This document shows positions 38,927-49,633 of a stretch of 64,000 nucleotides of DNA, in pieces. Numbering within the stretch: the stretch's first letter is position 1; every line of letters begins with the position of its first letter. The stretch is from Ascoidea rubescens DSM 1968 (taxonomy: Eukaryota > Ascomycota > Saccharomycetes > Ascoideales > Ascoideaceae), in assembly GCF_001661345.1 (NCBI RefSeq), contig NW_017962919.1:860512-924511 (forward strand). The letters are read 5' to 3'. Made by a program: the position numbers and the translations under genes. The notes below the pieces were generated by a model that worked only from the letters and a program-made list of their open reading frames with translations, was not told the origin of the DNA and did no database searches.

Positions 38927-40291
38927 ATGGTACAGCTAGCGACTCTTATTTTGTCGCAGAGGCGTTTTGTGGGTACAGCCCGATGGGTGCGATGGTGTTC
39001 CTCTGAGGCAGCAGATCCCAGACAGGTTCCATCATCGTCGACAGTGAACTCGAGCATCTCAAATCGCCAGGAGCTATATATGATAGATGCTGTTTCACCT
39101 GGGTCCATTTTCTTCTTGCCCCATGGGACCAGGCTCATCAACAAGTTGGTTTCCTTTATGAAATTGCAGCAGATGAAATTGAATTTCGATGAGGTGATGA
39201 CGCCGTTGCTTTACCGGAAAAGCCTTTGGGAAAAGTCTGGCCATTGGGACAACTATAAGGACGATATGTTTGTTGTTAAAAGCTCGAGGGACGATGAAAA
39301 GGAGTCCTTTGGGTTGAAGCCCATGAACTGTCCTGGGCATTGTTTGATTTATCTGAGAAAGGACCGAAGTTACAATGAGCTTCCAATTCGGTATTCTGAT
39401 TTTTCTTCATTGCATCGAAATGAGCAATCTGGTGCACTAAGTGGATTAACAAGGGTTAGAAGATTCCACCAAGACGACGCTCATATCTTTTGTACTATTG
39501 AGCAAATTAAAGATGAAATTAACAATAATTTGAGATTGGTTGATACTGTTTACAAAACCTTTGGTATCAACGATTATAAACTATTACTATCAACAAGACC
39601 TAGCGAGAAATACATTGGTGAATTGGCTGACTGGGACGCCGCTGAATCAAATTTAAAACAAGTTTTAGAGTCTACTGGGAAAAAGTGGGAAATTAATGAA
39701 GGCGATGGTGCATTTTATGGTCCCAAAGTGGATATCCTATTGAAAGATAATTTCGGAAAAGAACATCAATCTGCTACAATCCAATTAGACTTCCAGTTGC
39801 CGCAAAGATTCAAACTAACATATAAAGATAGTCAGGGGCTATTAAAGACCCCGGTCATGATTCATAGAGCTATTTATGGCTCAATTGAAAGATTTCTAGC
39901 CATTTTGATTGATCACTATGAAGGAAAATGGCCCTTTTGGTTATCTCCAAGACAAGCAATCGTCCTACCAGTATCAAATGAGCACCATTTGGAATTTTCT
40001 CAGGATTTCCAAAAAAAACTATCGGGTTTCAACAACGATTTGAACAACGCTATCTCGTTGTCTAAAAGGGATCTATTTGATGTCGATATGGATTCAAGGT
40101 CAGTTGGAATCAATCGCAGAATTAAAAACGCCACGCAAAAGGGCTACAACTATATTATTGTGATAGGCGAAAAGGAAATCAATGGAGGGCAGATAGCAGT
40201 GAGAAATTGCAAGACCAATCAGGTCGAGCACTACTCCAGTGTTGATGAATTACGGGAAAAGTTTGTTGAGCTAACTGAGTCTTTCCAATGA
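38927..40291 (+). CDS. MST1: Mitochondrial threonyl-tRNA synthetase
   Basis: Charges mitochondrial tRNA-Thr. Class II synthetase motifs: motif 1 around LPHGTRLINKLVSFMK, the threonine-specific MNCPGH (zinc-binding Cys), motif 2 RVRRFHQDDAHIF (zinc-binding His) and motif 3 HRAIYGSIERFLAIL. The C-terminal anticodon-binding domain begins AIVLPVSNEH and ends near the stop. It lacks the TGS and editing domains of the cytosolic enzyme, as expected for Mst1. ATG 38927 (MVQLATLILSQRRFVG) gives a plausible mitochondrial presequence; ATG 38906 is an alternative. The farther upstream frame is a Lys/Arg simple repeat inside the promoter. 454 aa, similar to 462 in Saccharomyces. Divergent from VRP1. Confidence 0.94.
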   Translation: MVQLATLILSQRRFVGTARWVRWCSSEAADPRQVPSSSTVNSSISNRQELYMIDAVSPGSIFFLPHGTRLINKLVSFMKLQQMKLNFDEVMTPLLYRKSLWEKSGHWDNYKDDMFVVKSSRDDEKESFGLKPMNCPGHCLIYLRKDRSYNELPIRYSDFSSLHRNEQSGALSGLTRVRRFHQDDAHIFCTIEQIKDEINNNLRLVDTVYKTFGINDYKLLLSTRPSEKYIGELADWDAAESNLKQVLESTGKKWEINEGDGAFYGPKVDILLKDNFGKEHQSATIQLDFQLPQRFKLTYKDSQGLLKTPVMIHRAIYGSIERFLAILIDHYEGKWPFWLSPRQAIVLPVSNEHHLEFSQDFQKKLSGFNNDLNNAISLSKRDLFDVDMDSRSVGINRRIKNATQKGYNYIIVIGEKEINGGQIAVRNCKTNQVEHYSSVDELREKFVELTESFQ

Positions 40292-40637
40292 GTTGCGAAA
40301 ATGTGTAATGAGCCTCGTCATACTCATCGTTTGTGTAGCTCCATCGTTTGTGGATTCTTGTAAATAAACAGAAAAGGCAGAAAGAACAAAAGAACAAAAG
40401 AGCACAATCTCTTTTCGTGTTCAAGACGTCCATTATTCAGTTACACTTCTTTGCGCCCGATCTGGCCAGCGGCTCTGTGGCCATATCGGACGCAGAAACG
40501 GGACGCTGCAGGTTTGTTTGCTGGCGTGCGGTTGCATAGGCTGAGTCCATCCCCGTGGAAGTGGGCGCTCCAGCTGGTCTGATCTGCTAATCATCGTGAA
40601 GAAGTGTAAACCAAAATTGGAGCTTAGGAAATTGACT

Positions 40638-40694
40638 TCAGTTGTTTCAGTTGTTTCAGTTGTTTCAGTTGTTTCAGTTGTTTCAGTTGTTTCA
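40638..40694. repeat. TTTCAGTTG nonanucleotide repeat
   Basis: Six to seven tandem copies of the 9-mer TTTCAGTTG. On the minus strand it would read as Thr-Thr-Glu repeats, but no gene supports that. Confidence 0.9.
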
Positions 40695-40704
40695 AAAGAC
40701 TGAG

Positions 40705-40833
40705 ATGTTATCAGACATAGAAACACAAATCGCAGCATCAATGGTGCGCTCTTCGATTGCCTTTACAAATTCACGTATCCTTCATGAGCTGGTGTTCAAT
40801 CTGTGTATTAAACCCGAGCTGTTTCAAGGCTGA
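40705..40833 (+). CDS. Short 42-aa ORF, possible small protein
   Basis: MLSDIETQIAASMVRSSIAF continues TNSRILHELVFNLCIKPEL to FQG and a stop. The helical, amphipathic look and VFNLCIKPE faintly recall the first half of a small Tim chaperone (CFxxC), but only one Cys is present and the second twin-cysteine half is missing. It may be a fragment, a spliced gene's exon or chance. Confidence 0.2.
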   Translation: MLSDIETQIAASMVRSSIAFTNSRILHELVFNLCIKPELFQG

Positions 40834-42283
40834 GATGCAAAGATATAGCCAAAATAGAAATATGATCAAGAATTTCTGATATCAAAGTTTCCAAATAATA
40901 TTTATTATTACCACCATTACGAAAATTGCTATAATTAAGTAAATAATTTATTAATTAATTATTAGTTATTTACTTAATTATTAGCTATCAGTTATCAGTT
41001 ATCAGTTATTAGTTATTTTGATTCTGTATTTCGTATTGTTACAATTTTATGCTGTAATTTTGTTTTGTTCTTTCGAAACAATAAACCGATTGATATTGAT
41101 TCACTGTCTTCTCCATCTTCAATCACTGATTTTAGATCTGACCAAAAATGAACACTGGAAACTGATAGTTTTTCTGGGTGTTAATTCATAAATGCTCAAA
41201 GGCATGCCTTGAGTCTTGCTGTGTTTTTTCAATTCAGCTCTCTTTAAAAGTGAACATTGTGAATATTGTGAATATTGTGGACATTTTTTAGTTGTTGATT
41301 TAATAAAGTTGGCTTAATTGTCTATGTTTATGAAGGTTAACTATAATTCTAATTGATGAATCATGATATCATGAAACTACCAAGGGTCAGATTTCGTTGA
41401 TAAACAAGCTCAATAATCCCAGATTATTTTCTATTATCTGCTATTGTTTTATATTTAAAACAAATAAACAAATAAACAAAAAACAACAAAAAAAGAAAGA
41501 AAAAAAGAAAGAAAAAAAAAAGGGACAGAAAAAAGGAATAGAAAACGATTGTTATCGATGAGATATACATCTTAAATGTTATTTTGTTTGTTGTTTTTGT
41601 TTTGAAACAAATGCTGAAAATCCGAATTCTGTTTTAGATATAACGAAATTTGTTGACTATTATTCAGAATATTCTGCTAACTTTGTAAATTTCTTTTGTT
41701 TGGTTCATATACGGATTAAATACATACTGAGTATTAAACAAATTCAAATTGCAAACCTACTGAATTGTTGATTATTTTTAGGATATATTGTCTATTTCTT
41801 CTGAAATAGAAACGACCCATTTTGCTTTTGCTTTTATTTCCTTATAACATATTTATTTTGCCTTGTTGATTTCTTTTACTCTACGAGTTTGAATTCAACA
41901 GCTCAATATCTGATTAAATCCTTATTTCTAAGTACATAATGTATTTTTTGATGAGACTGTTTGAAAATGCTGTAATAAAGTTCATACTAATGATTGAAAT
42001 ATGATTTTCTATTATCTGCTTAATAGAATAAAATATTTGTACAATTGGCTAAACAATTGCTAAGAAATATATATTAATAAAGCTAGTTGATTTCTGTTTA
42101 CAATCGGATCCAAACATAACTCCCCAACTTCAAAAGCTGGTTTTGTTTTCTTAGCAATCCAGGGCTTTTGAAGGCCAGAATCAAAAATATACAGGTAAGC
42201 AGTGCTAATCTGAAGAGTAAACGTAATTATACTCTGCTTCAAGGCAGTTACAGATCTCTCCAGCGCCAGCCAATGGGCAGCTA

Positions 42284-42751
42284 ATGGGCAGACAGAATGA
42301 GCTAGATGAAATGAATGAGCTGAATGAGCTGAATGAGCTGAATGAGCACACTAGTCCAAATGCTGCAAAGAAAGAAAACTTGTATCTTGTATCACACAAT
42401 CACACAATCCCTCAGCGATACAAACATATATCTGATCAACTTGCCATATCTGCCACTTTGCCAGACGCCTTAAATCGAAGAGAGAAAAGGACAGCCAAAA
42501 AAAGAAATCGCTACACTTTAACGATAATAGCTGCAGCGCCAGTTATTGTGCAAGACAAATCTGCTATTATCCAGCCAAATACCAAAGTTACCATGCAGAT
42601 TAAATTCGAAGGGGAGAAGAATAAATTGCCAGAGAGCCTGAAATTGAAAGTGAAGTCAAAGCCAAATTCAAATTCAAAGTCACAGAAGAGCTCTCAAATC
42701 CCAAAGAAAAGAACAAAATACAGCTCTTGGAAAGAAGGTTTGCAGAAGTAA
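42284..42751 (+). CDS. Unrecognised 155-aa ORF
   Basis: Starts with a (GAATGAGCT)n tract that encodes NELNELNELNE. It then has a basic region (RREKRTAKKRNR), a hydrophobic strand-like part (YTLTIIAAAPVIVQ), KVTMQIKFEGEKNKLPESLK and a Lys/Ser-rich tail ending WKEGLQK. Composition is less AT-rich than the flanks and no competing frame is longer. I recognise no family. It may be a fast-evolving gene or a chance frame; no promoter motif decides. Confidence 0.35.
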   Translation: MGRQNELDEMNELNELNELNEHTSPNAAKKENLYLVSHNHTIPQRYKHISDQLAISATLPDALNRREKRTAKKRNRYTLTIIAAAPVIVQDKSAIIQPNTKVTMQIKFEGEKNKLPESLKLKVKSKPNSNSKSQKSSQIPKKRTKYSSWKEGLQK

Positions 42752-44684
42752 TCACATATTTGCTAAGTTGTTGTTGGCTAATTGCTAATCGATCACCTTG
42801 CTCCACTGCTTCCTATTTACTCGCCAGAAAGCTGCTAGTTCTCTGATCAGCAATCAGCAACCATGGAATCACGAACCAAATGATCGTGGCTGCTAAATAA
42901 TATCACAACCAAAGGCAGCTGAGAAGGTGGAACAATTAGCCTACCATTTATCGCTGTTTGGCTTGCTTTTGGGTTATTTTTAATGTGCTTGGGCTCTTTT
43001 AGCGTAACTTGCCTTAATACCTGATTATACTTAAGTTCAACAGCTTTTCAACGTTTTGATCAAGAAACCACTAAGACAGTCACTGTAGCACTGCATTTAA
43101 AATTCATATTCATGTAAATGAATTCGTCCAACATAACCAAAACTTTCTGCAAAACTTGCAAAATCTTGTAAAAAACTGCTATGGATTTTCACTTTTTTTG
43201 TTGATTGTGAAACAACATAAAAAGACTCTGCATATTGCAAATTAAATCGCTATTATCTATTTATTTCTCTCTTCCACTTCTGATTTCCTATTCTAATACC
43301 TGGCCATTGAATCTACATTTCTTTGTTGTTGGTTTTTTGGTTTTGCTCTATTATATCTCGTTGCATTTCCTCCTCTTTTTATCGCATTGTATGGTATTTT
43401 GTGAATATGTCTTCTCATTCCCCTTCTCCTTCTACTCCATTCACCATTTCCCACAAAAACTACTCCCATCACTGCCCTCATACGATCACAATTCTTTCTC
43501 ACCGAAAGAAGTTCAAACACAATCACTCCAAACAAAAACATCTGCTTGATAAATCCCATCCACAACCATCTTCTCTCCTCTCTTCTCTTATTTCTTCACT
43601 GCCAGTTTTGAATTTGCCAACAGTACTCAAATTTTCTTGATTTTTCGAATCAAAATTTTTCAAATCAACTTTAACCTTTAAGATATTTGCTTTTCCATTT
43701 TAAAATCAGGTATTGATATCTATAGTATTGATATTTATCATGCTTATTATACTTGTACAAATTTCAAATTGCTAATTGCTATTCTGCAACTTCTCATTTT
43801 TCCATTTTGTGCAATTTTGAAATTTTTAAAATTCTTGTACTATATATGCCTTTCGTTATTATATTCGTGCCTGGTGAATATGTTGTTAAAAGAAATTTCA
43901 ATTGTTTTAGCAAACATTTACTTGTGTTTATGTACTTATTCACTAATAATATCAATATCAATATCATTAATGCTAATATCATTAACAATAATTTCTTCTG
44001 AGAAATCTTGATAAATAATATAATGTTTTTGATAATAACTAGAAATTTCATTGCAATGTTTTCTGCATTCAATTGGAGATAATCCTCAACTTTAAGCAAT
44101 TAGGCAATAAAAAACAGCAAATTTTGCATATTTGATAAATTTTGTAAAAAATTCTAAACGTTTATTTAAAAATCTTAGTTTGAATTTGAATTTTATTACA
44201 ACTTTATTTCATTTCTAAATTTTATTTTTTTTCTGTTGTTGTTTTTTTTTTCCATTTTTTGTCTTTTAAATTTTTATTTAAAATTTTTAATTAAATTTAA
44301 AATTTCTCATCTTCTTTTAAATGGTTTTAAATAGTTTCAAATGTTTTTAAATGATATAAATATTCTCTGAATTCCCCCAATCATTTCATATAAATGCTCT
44401 TCATTATTTACTTATTTAATGACTTTTTTCTGTTTTTTTAATTGGCCATATATCCAAATTTATTACAATATTCTTTTTCTAAACTAAAGAAAAAAATCCT
44501 AGTAAATATTAATATCAATCTTTATTATATAGTATTTACTATTTACTACCACTCTTATCGACACGACTCTTATCAATATCACTCTTATCAACAATCATAC
44601 CACTCTTTAATACCTCCCTTTAATATCACTCTTTAATACCACCCAATTATATCCAAGAATAACTTCATCCAAAAATTAATTATC
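42752..44684. other. AT-rich region upstream of an unrecognised gene
   Basis: About 1.9 kb. Two overlapping frames at 43235-43640 disagree and are both low-complexity (Phe/Leu/Ser-rich or His/Ser/Pro-rich), so neither is called. The part 43900-44650 is poly-A/T with TATCA and ACCACTCTT short repeats (about 44540-44640). It could be a long promoter or 5' leader for the gene at 44685, as seen for regulatory genes in yeasts. Confidence 0.3.
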
Positions 44685-45500
44685 ATGTCTATGGCTTTTT
44701 CCAAGAGATCTGATGAAAATGATCTAGAATCCCTTTCTTTAAATTCAGTCTCTAATCCAATATCTAGATCCACATCAAACTCAGCCATAAATACAAATAT
44801 ACCTTCAATCTCCTCCAGTTTACAGCCCTCTTTTCAATTCACCACTCTTCGCAACAACAATCGTCTGATCTACAACAGTCTGCTCCCAATCAATAGCAAA
44901 ATCTCCAAATGCGAAGTCACTTTAATTGACTTTGAATATACTCAATCTCAATATATCAAAAAAAATTTACTTCCAATAATCATGTTGAAACTTGATCTAA
45001 ATTCAAGCAAACAGATTATCCTAAATCAAAGAAACTATTTTAAAAGAATCAACATTTCATTATACTATAAAAACACTTGCACCAGCAACTACACTTCAAA
45101 TCCAGCTCAGCACTACTATTCATATAATAATTACAATCACAATCACCTTTCTACTGCCAATAGCAATATCAGCAACAGCATCAGCAGCAATTACAACTAC
45201 AGTCGTTCAAGCAATAACAGCAATGACACTTTATCAAATGATGTTTTGATACGTTCAAACATTTTCTCCCATTGCTATGACTCTAAATTGTTTACTCTTT
45301 ATGAGTCTTCACCAGTGGTATTCTTTTCTCATAAAGTTTTAGTTGACAACCAAGATTTCAACCAAGCTGGTATATACTATTTTACAATCAAAATACATTT
45401 TAATTCTGGAACTATCAAGACGTTTAATACTGAAAACTTCAGAGTTAAAGAAAATCCATCATACTCTTCATTTCCTCTAACTATTTTCAATGAATTATAG
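44685..45500 (+). CDS. Unrecognised 271-aa Ser/Asn-rich protein
   Basis: Frame from ATG 44685 (MSMAFSKRSDENDLESLSLN). A Ser/Asn-rich leader is followed by a block that looks folded: LPINSKISKCEVTLIDFEYT and LLPIIMLKLDLNSSKQIILN, with NQRNYFKRINISLYYKNT after it. A Tyr/Asn/Ser-rich insertion then leads to VVFFSHKVLVDNQDFNQAGI, YYFTIKIHF and KTFNTENFRVKENPS. Alternating strand patterns suggest a beta-rich domain split by the insertion. No signal peptide or known motif. I cannot name it. Its upstream gap is unusually long. Confidence 0.5.
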   Translation: MSMAFSKRSDENDLESLSLNSVSNPISRSTSNSAINTNIPSISSSLQPSFQFTTLRNNNRLIYNSLLPINSKISKCEVTLIDFEYTQSQYIKKNLLPIIMLKLDLNSSKQIILNQRNYFKRINISLYYKNTCTSNYTSNPAQHYYSYNNYNHNHLSTANSNISNSISSNYNYSRSSNNSNDTLSNDVLIRSNIFSHCYDSKLFTLYESSPVVFFSHKVLVDNQDFNQAGIYYFTIKIHFNSGTIKTFNTENFRVKENPSYSSFPLTIFNEL

Positions 45501-47791
45501 TTTTAGTTTATTATTTCATATTTTTACCTTTTATTATTCAATATCATTATTAATTCTATCAAAAACTGCTATACTATTACTATGTTTTTTTTTTCATTAT
45601 TATATCATTTGGAGAAAAAAAAAAGATTTTACTATAGTCTTTATTCTTGTTATTTTGTTTTTTTATTACTCTTTGTTTTATGTTATCTCATAAGAAGAAT
45701 TTAAATAAAATATCATGAAATAAAGTAAAAAATATTTTTCAATGGGTTGTTATTTTACTTATTTATTAATTTATTTTTATTAATGTTTTATTTTCTTAAG
45801 TTTTTTTTTTTATTTTTTTATTTTTTTATTTTTTTACTGTTTTACTTTTTTACTTTTTTTATTTTTTGTTTAGTTTCATGTAAAATTAAATTTTATAACG
45901 AATTTTATTTTTAGTTATAATTAAATTGGTTTGAATTGAGTCAAAATCAAAGGAGAACCAAAAAAATATACTATTTAATATGGATTTATTTATCTACAAT
46001 ATTCTAGATTTTTCTACTCTTTTTTTCTTTTTTTCTTTCTTCTATTTCTTTTTTTAAGTTTTTTTTAAATATTTTTGTTATAGTAGTAATTGTACTATAT
46101 ATATTCTGTTTTAAATAGCTTCCGATTGAAATAGCTTTACTTTTGGTAATTTTTTTTAAGTAAAATCTCTTAATAAAAAAATATATTATACTATATAATA
46201 ACATCATTAAACTGAAACTTTGTAGAATATTACATCAGTAGCTGATATTTGATGACTAAAAAGATAATTTTGGTTATAAAAGCCAATTAAAAAAAGAAAG
46301 ATTAATCATCAGCAATTACAAATAATTCTAAACATAAACACTAAAAAATTTGTAAAATTATGGTAATAATATGATTACTATGTGATTATCATATGAAATC
46401 ATATTGCAACTTATTAATTTAATTTCAAATAGTGTTAAAAAAATAATTAAATATTTAGAACAGATTTCACAATTAGTTCATAATATTCACAATAATTTTA
46501 CTAATCCAAATAAAGAGTAAAGATAACAAAATTTGATTTTAATTCAAAGGAAAAAAAAAACGAAAAGAAAAAATTAAACCAGGTCTGTAAAAACACGATT
46601 GCCAACAGACTGGTACTAGTATGTTAAATCAAAGAATTTTAATATTCAAAAAGAATTGGAGATTATGAATTATAAAGGATAAATGCCAAAATTAAAAGAT
46701 AAACTTGAATAATACTCTCAAAATTCCCGACAAAAAAATAAAAATCATTTTGAAAATTGAAAGAACAACGAAGAATAAAAAAGCATTTTCAGCTTCGTTT
46801 ATTGATTCGTTTTAACAAAATTGTCAGCTATACACTAGTAATAGAATAATATCTTTGGTATTTATCTCATGAGGCAGTTTAAATGAATAAAGTGTGTGAA
46901 AAACTAAAATTTTGAGAAAAAAATTGATATGGTTTTCAACCTTAATTCAAGGTAATTTCTGATTGAGATATCAGATACAAAATTTGTTGGTGCTAAGATA
47001 ATGATTTTAGTCTATAACTTCTTTTTATAAATTACAATATGAGAAACACTTGTAAAAACCATGATCATTGATTTCTCACCCATCAATACAAAGAATACAA
47101 GATTCGGGAATCCACAGGTTTTGGGAACTAAAAGAGTATCTGTGATATAGAAACAGGAATAGTGTAATATAAAATGAATCATATGATATGGTATGATATG
47201 ATATGATATGATATGATATGATATGATATGATGATAATTGGACTCGCAGCCATTATCGTCCCATGAATAGAAGATTCATTTAAGGGTTTAGAGGTGGAAA
47301 TAAAACTTCGCACAAAGCAAATAAACGAAAACCCACAAGTGCAGGTCCTTCCATCGAATGCTACAACGACATTCAATGGCAGTCGGACTAGCAAATACTA
47401 TTCCTGCTGCCACCATCCGAAGCAATAGAAGAGAAGAGAACAGTTTCACCAAGATTTCAAGTCGAATGGAAAGGGAAAATAGAGAGAGAAAATGGCGTGC
47501 AAGATTCAGCCAATGATGGCGCTGCATTTTGTGTCAAACTCAGCACGAGTCTGCAGCTATCGGTGAGTACAAATGCACTTCACTGTCGGTAATATACATG
47601 GAACACGCCCATCACTGCAGATCACAAAAAAAGATTTGTCAGCAATTACAAATTATGCACTGCGTCTATATGAAAACATCTGCACTAAACACGTTGTTCA
47701 TCTGCATTGATCGGTGTTTCCTTCGGATTGTTATCTTTAACCATAGGGTTTTCTTTCTGGATAACGACGAAACAGTAGTAGGAAAAGAGCA
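45501..47791. other. AT-rich gap with ATATG microsatellite
   Basis: About 2.3 kb with no supportable gene. It holds poly-T runs (45800-45860), long A/T-only stretches, and the ATATG tract at 47187-47234. From 47280 to 47790 the sequence is less AT-rich and is probably the F-box gene's promoter. Short frames here (for example 47529-47795) have no protein-like pattern. Confidence 0.35.
47187..47234. repeat. ATATG pentanucleotide repeat
   Basis: Eight to nine tandem ATATG units ending in GATGAT. Confidence 0.9.
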
Positions 47792-49633
47792 ATGATTGAC
47801 AGATTACCAGTCGATATAATCGAGGCAATAATTAATTTTATAATTGAATCAGATAACTATCCTTTGCATTCTTTGGATAACGAACTCGAAAATGTGGATG
47901 TCAGAGCAACCTTCATCAATCCCAGCATCAAGTATCAGTACCTCAATTATTTCAAGTATTTAAACAATAAAACCAATTCTAATTTGCTCTCTTTATCGTT
48001 GGTCAATAGAAGGTTTAATAAAATATTGAAATACTATTTCTTTAGAGCATTTTCTTTTGTTAGAAATAGTGAATTTGAGTCAAAGTTGAAAAGAAAAATC
48101 ATAGAACGAAAATTTAATATCTGGTTGGAAAATTTTATTAAATTATATTATCGTGATAGTAATCCAACCCCTAACTTGAACATAAACAACTCTTTTTTAA
48201 GCTATATCAACTTTTTAGAGATTGGCTCAAATGATTTTTTTAAATTGACGAATAACTTGATTTCCAATGTTCATAATTTAAAACTATTGGGCACTATAAA
48301 TGGTAATTATAAACATATAATCGATAATGGCTTGTTCAGACACAACAAATTATCTGCTGTTGATCCCAATAACAACAATTCTCATAAATTAAGTCTAAAT
48401 TATTTGTCAATGACATTAGGAGACTGGTATTATATGTCAATTGTATTTAATAAAGTTGATTTGACATATCTCAAAAGATTGGATTTATTAATAGATTTCA
48501 AACTTTTTGATGCTCTGAAAGACCAAAATGATTTGAATGATATAAGTAATTTGAAAGTTTTTGATTTTTTTTGCTTGAATTTATTAAAAAACCTAGTCGA
48601 ATTAAATCTCTTTATCAAATCAACATTTCTAGTTATTAACTGGAAGTTTATCTCGCAATTTATTCAATTTTATGCTCAAAGCTTGCAAAAATTATCAATT
48701 AGACACTCTAATATTTCAAATTCTTTAAGTGTTTCAAGCATTCTAAATAATTTCAACACTAATGATCCAACTGCAAATAAAAATTTTGAAAATTTTGAAT
48801 ATTTTTTTAATACAATCAAAAACATGAAAAAATTATTAAAATTATCAATTGATTTTAAATTGCTAAGACAAACCAATTTATCAGCTTATTTGAATTTGAA
48901 AAACCACAAAACTATAAAAGCAAGCACTATTGAAAACTATACTGATTTTGATGGACTCATTTTAGAAATTGTTGAACCTGCTTTAATAACACCACTAATT
49001 AATGAACATGAATCCTTATTAATTAAATTCATAAAAAATTTGCCACCTATTAACACAATTTCATTGGTTTTTGGTAAGCAGTTCAATTCAATTTATAAAG
49101 GTGAATTGTTATTATTAAAAAATCTCATAAATCATCTAAAAGATCACAATAAATACAAAATTCAATATATTCAATTGGAGTTTGCGTGGAATGCTATTGA
49201 TCAACAATATTTAAATGAAGTTAATAGTAGTAATAAATTTAAAATCAATCAATTTGATTTCAATGGATTAAAACTGACATCACTTAGAAATATCAGAAAA
49301 ATATATAACCTAGAAATCCCATCTTATTCACGAACGGATTATTGCTCACCTAATTTCCGATTACCAGAAAGATATAAAATTTATTATAAAAGAAATAGTT
49401 GTGACCAGGGATTACGAGAAAATCAAATGATTCTGGATTTTGAAAATCAGAATCAAGAATTAAATGAAAATGAAAATAGCAGTGGAAATACATTCAAAAT
49501 TCAATATTATGAATTATTAATTGACGATTTGAATTGCTACAGACAAAGTGAGGATTTTTGGAGTACAGAAATTTCATTCAATGATTCAACAACTTATTCC
49601 GAACCAGTTCAATTATCTTCAATTTGGGACTGA
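47792..49633 (+). CDS. F-box protein with leucine-rich C-terminal region
   Basis: The N-terminus is an F-box split by an insertion: MIDRLPVDIIEAIINFIIES, then LLSLSLVNRRFNKILKYYFF. This would bind Skp1 in an SCF ubiquitin ligase. The remaining 500 residues have irregular leucine-rich, beta-alpha-like repeats (LTYLKRLDLLIDFKL, LVELNLFIKSTFL, LQKLSIRHSNISN), which is the usual substrate-recognition part. Length is 613 aa. Fast-evolving F-box/LRR proteins of this kind are common in yeasts and I cannot give an orthologue. A GAAAAT-type tract near the 3' end encodes NENEN. Start is the first ATG of the F-box frame. Confidence 0.65.
   Translation: MIDRLPVDIIEAIINFIIESDNYPLHSLDNELENVDVRATFINPSIKYQYLNYFKYLNNKTNSNLLSLSLVNRRFNKILKYYFFRAFSFVRNSEFESKLKRKIIERKFNIWLENFIKLYYRDSNPTPNLNINNSFLSYINFLEIGSNDFFKLTNNLISNVHNLKLLGTINGNYKHIIDNGLFRHNKLSAVDPNNNNSHKLSLNYLSMTLGDWYYMSIVFNKVDLTYLKRLDLLIDFKLFDALKDQNDLNDISNLKVFDFFCLNLLKNLVELNLFIKSTFLVINWKFISQFIQFYAQSLQKLSIRHSNISNSLSVSSILNNFNTNDPTANKNFENFEYFFNTIKNMKKLLKLSIDFKLLRQTNLSAYLNLKNHKTIKASTIENYTDFDGLILEIVEPALITPLINEHESLLIKFIKNLPPINTISLVFGKQFNSIYKGELLLLKNLINHLKDHNKYKIQYIQLEFAWNAIDQQYLNEVNSSNKFKINQFDFNGLKLTSLRNIRKIYNLEIPSYSRTDYCSPNFRLPERYKIYYKRNSCDQGLRENQMILDFENQNQELNENENSSGNTFKIQYYELLIDDLNCYRQSEDFWSTEISFNDSTTYSEPVQLSSIWD

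Larger units (their letters stand above)
40292..42283. other. Gene-poor region with nonanucleotide repeat
   Basis: About 2 kb. A GC-rich patch (40440-40600) without recognisable RNA fold is followed by the TTTCAGTTG repeat and one 42-codon frame (listed separately). From 40900 to 42280 the sequence is AT-rich with short TTATCAG and GTGAATATT repeats (for example 40985-41010 and 41255-41280). I see no supportable gene there. Confidence 0.35.

Noticed and set aside
43235-43640. Two overlapping plus-strand frames of about 105 codons
   Set aside because: They are low-complexity in different frames, neither has a recognisable motif, and they contradict each other.
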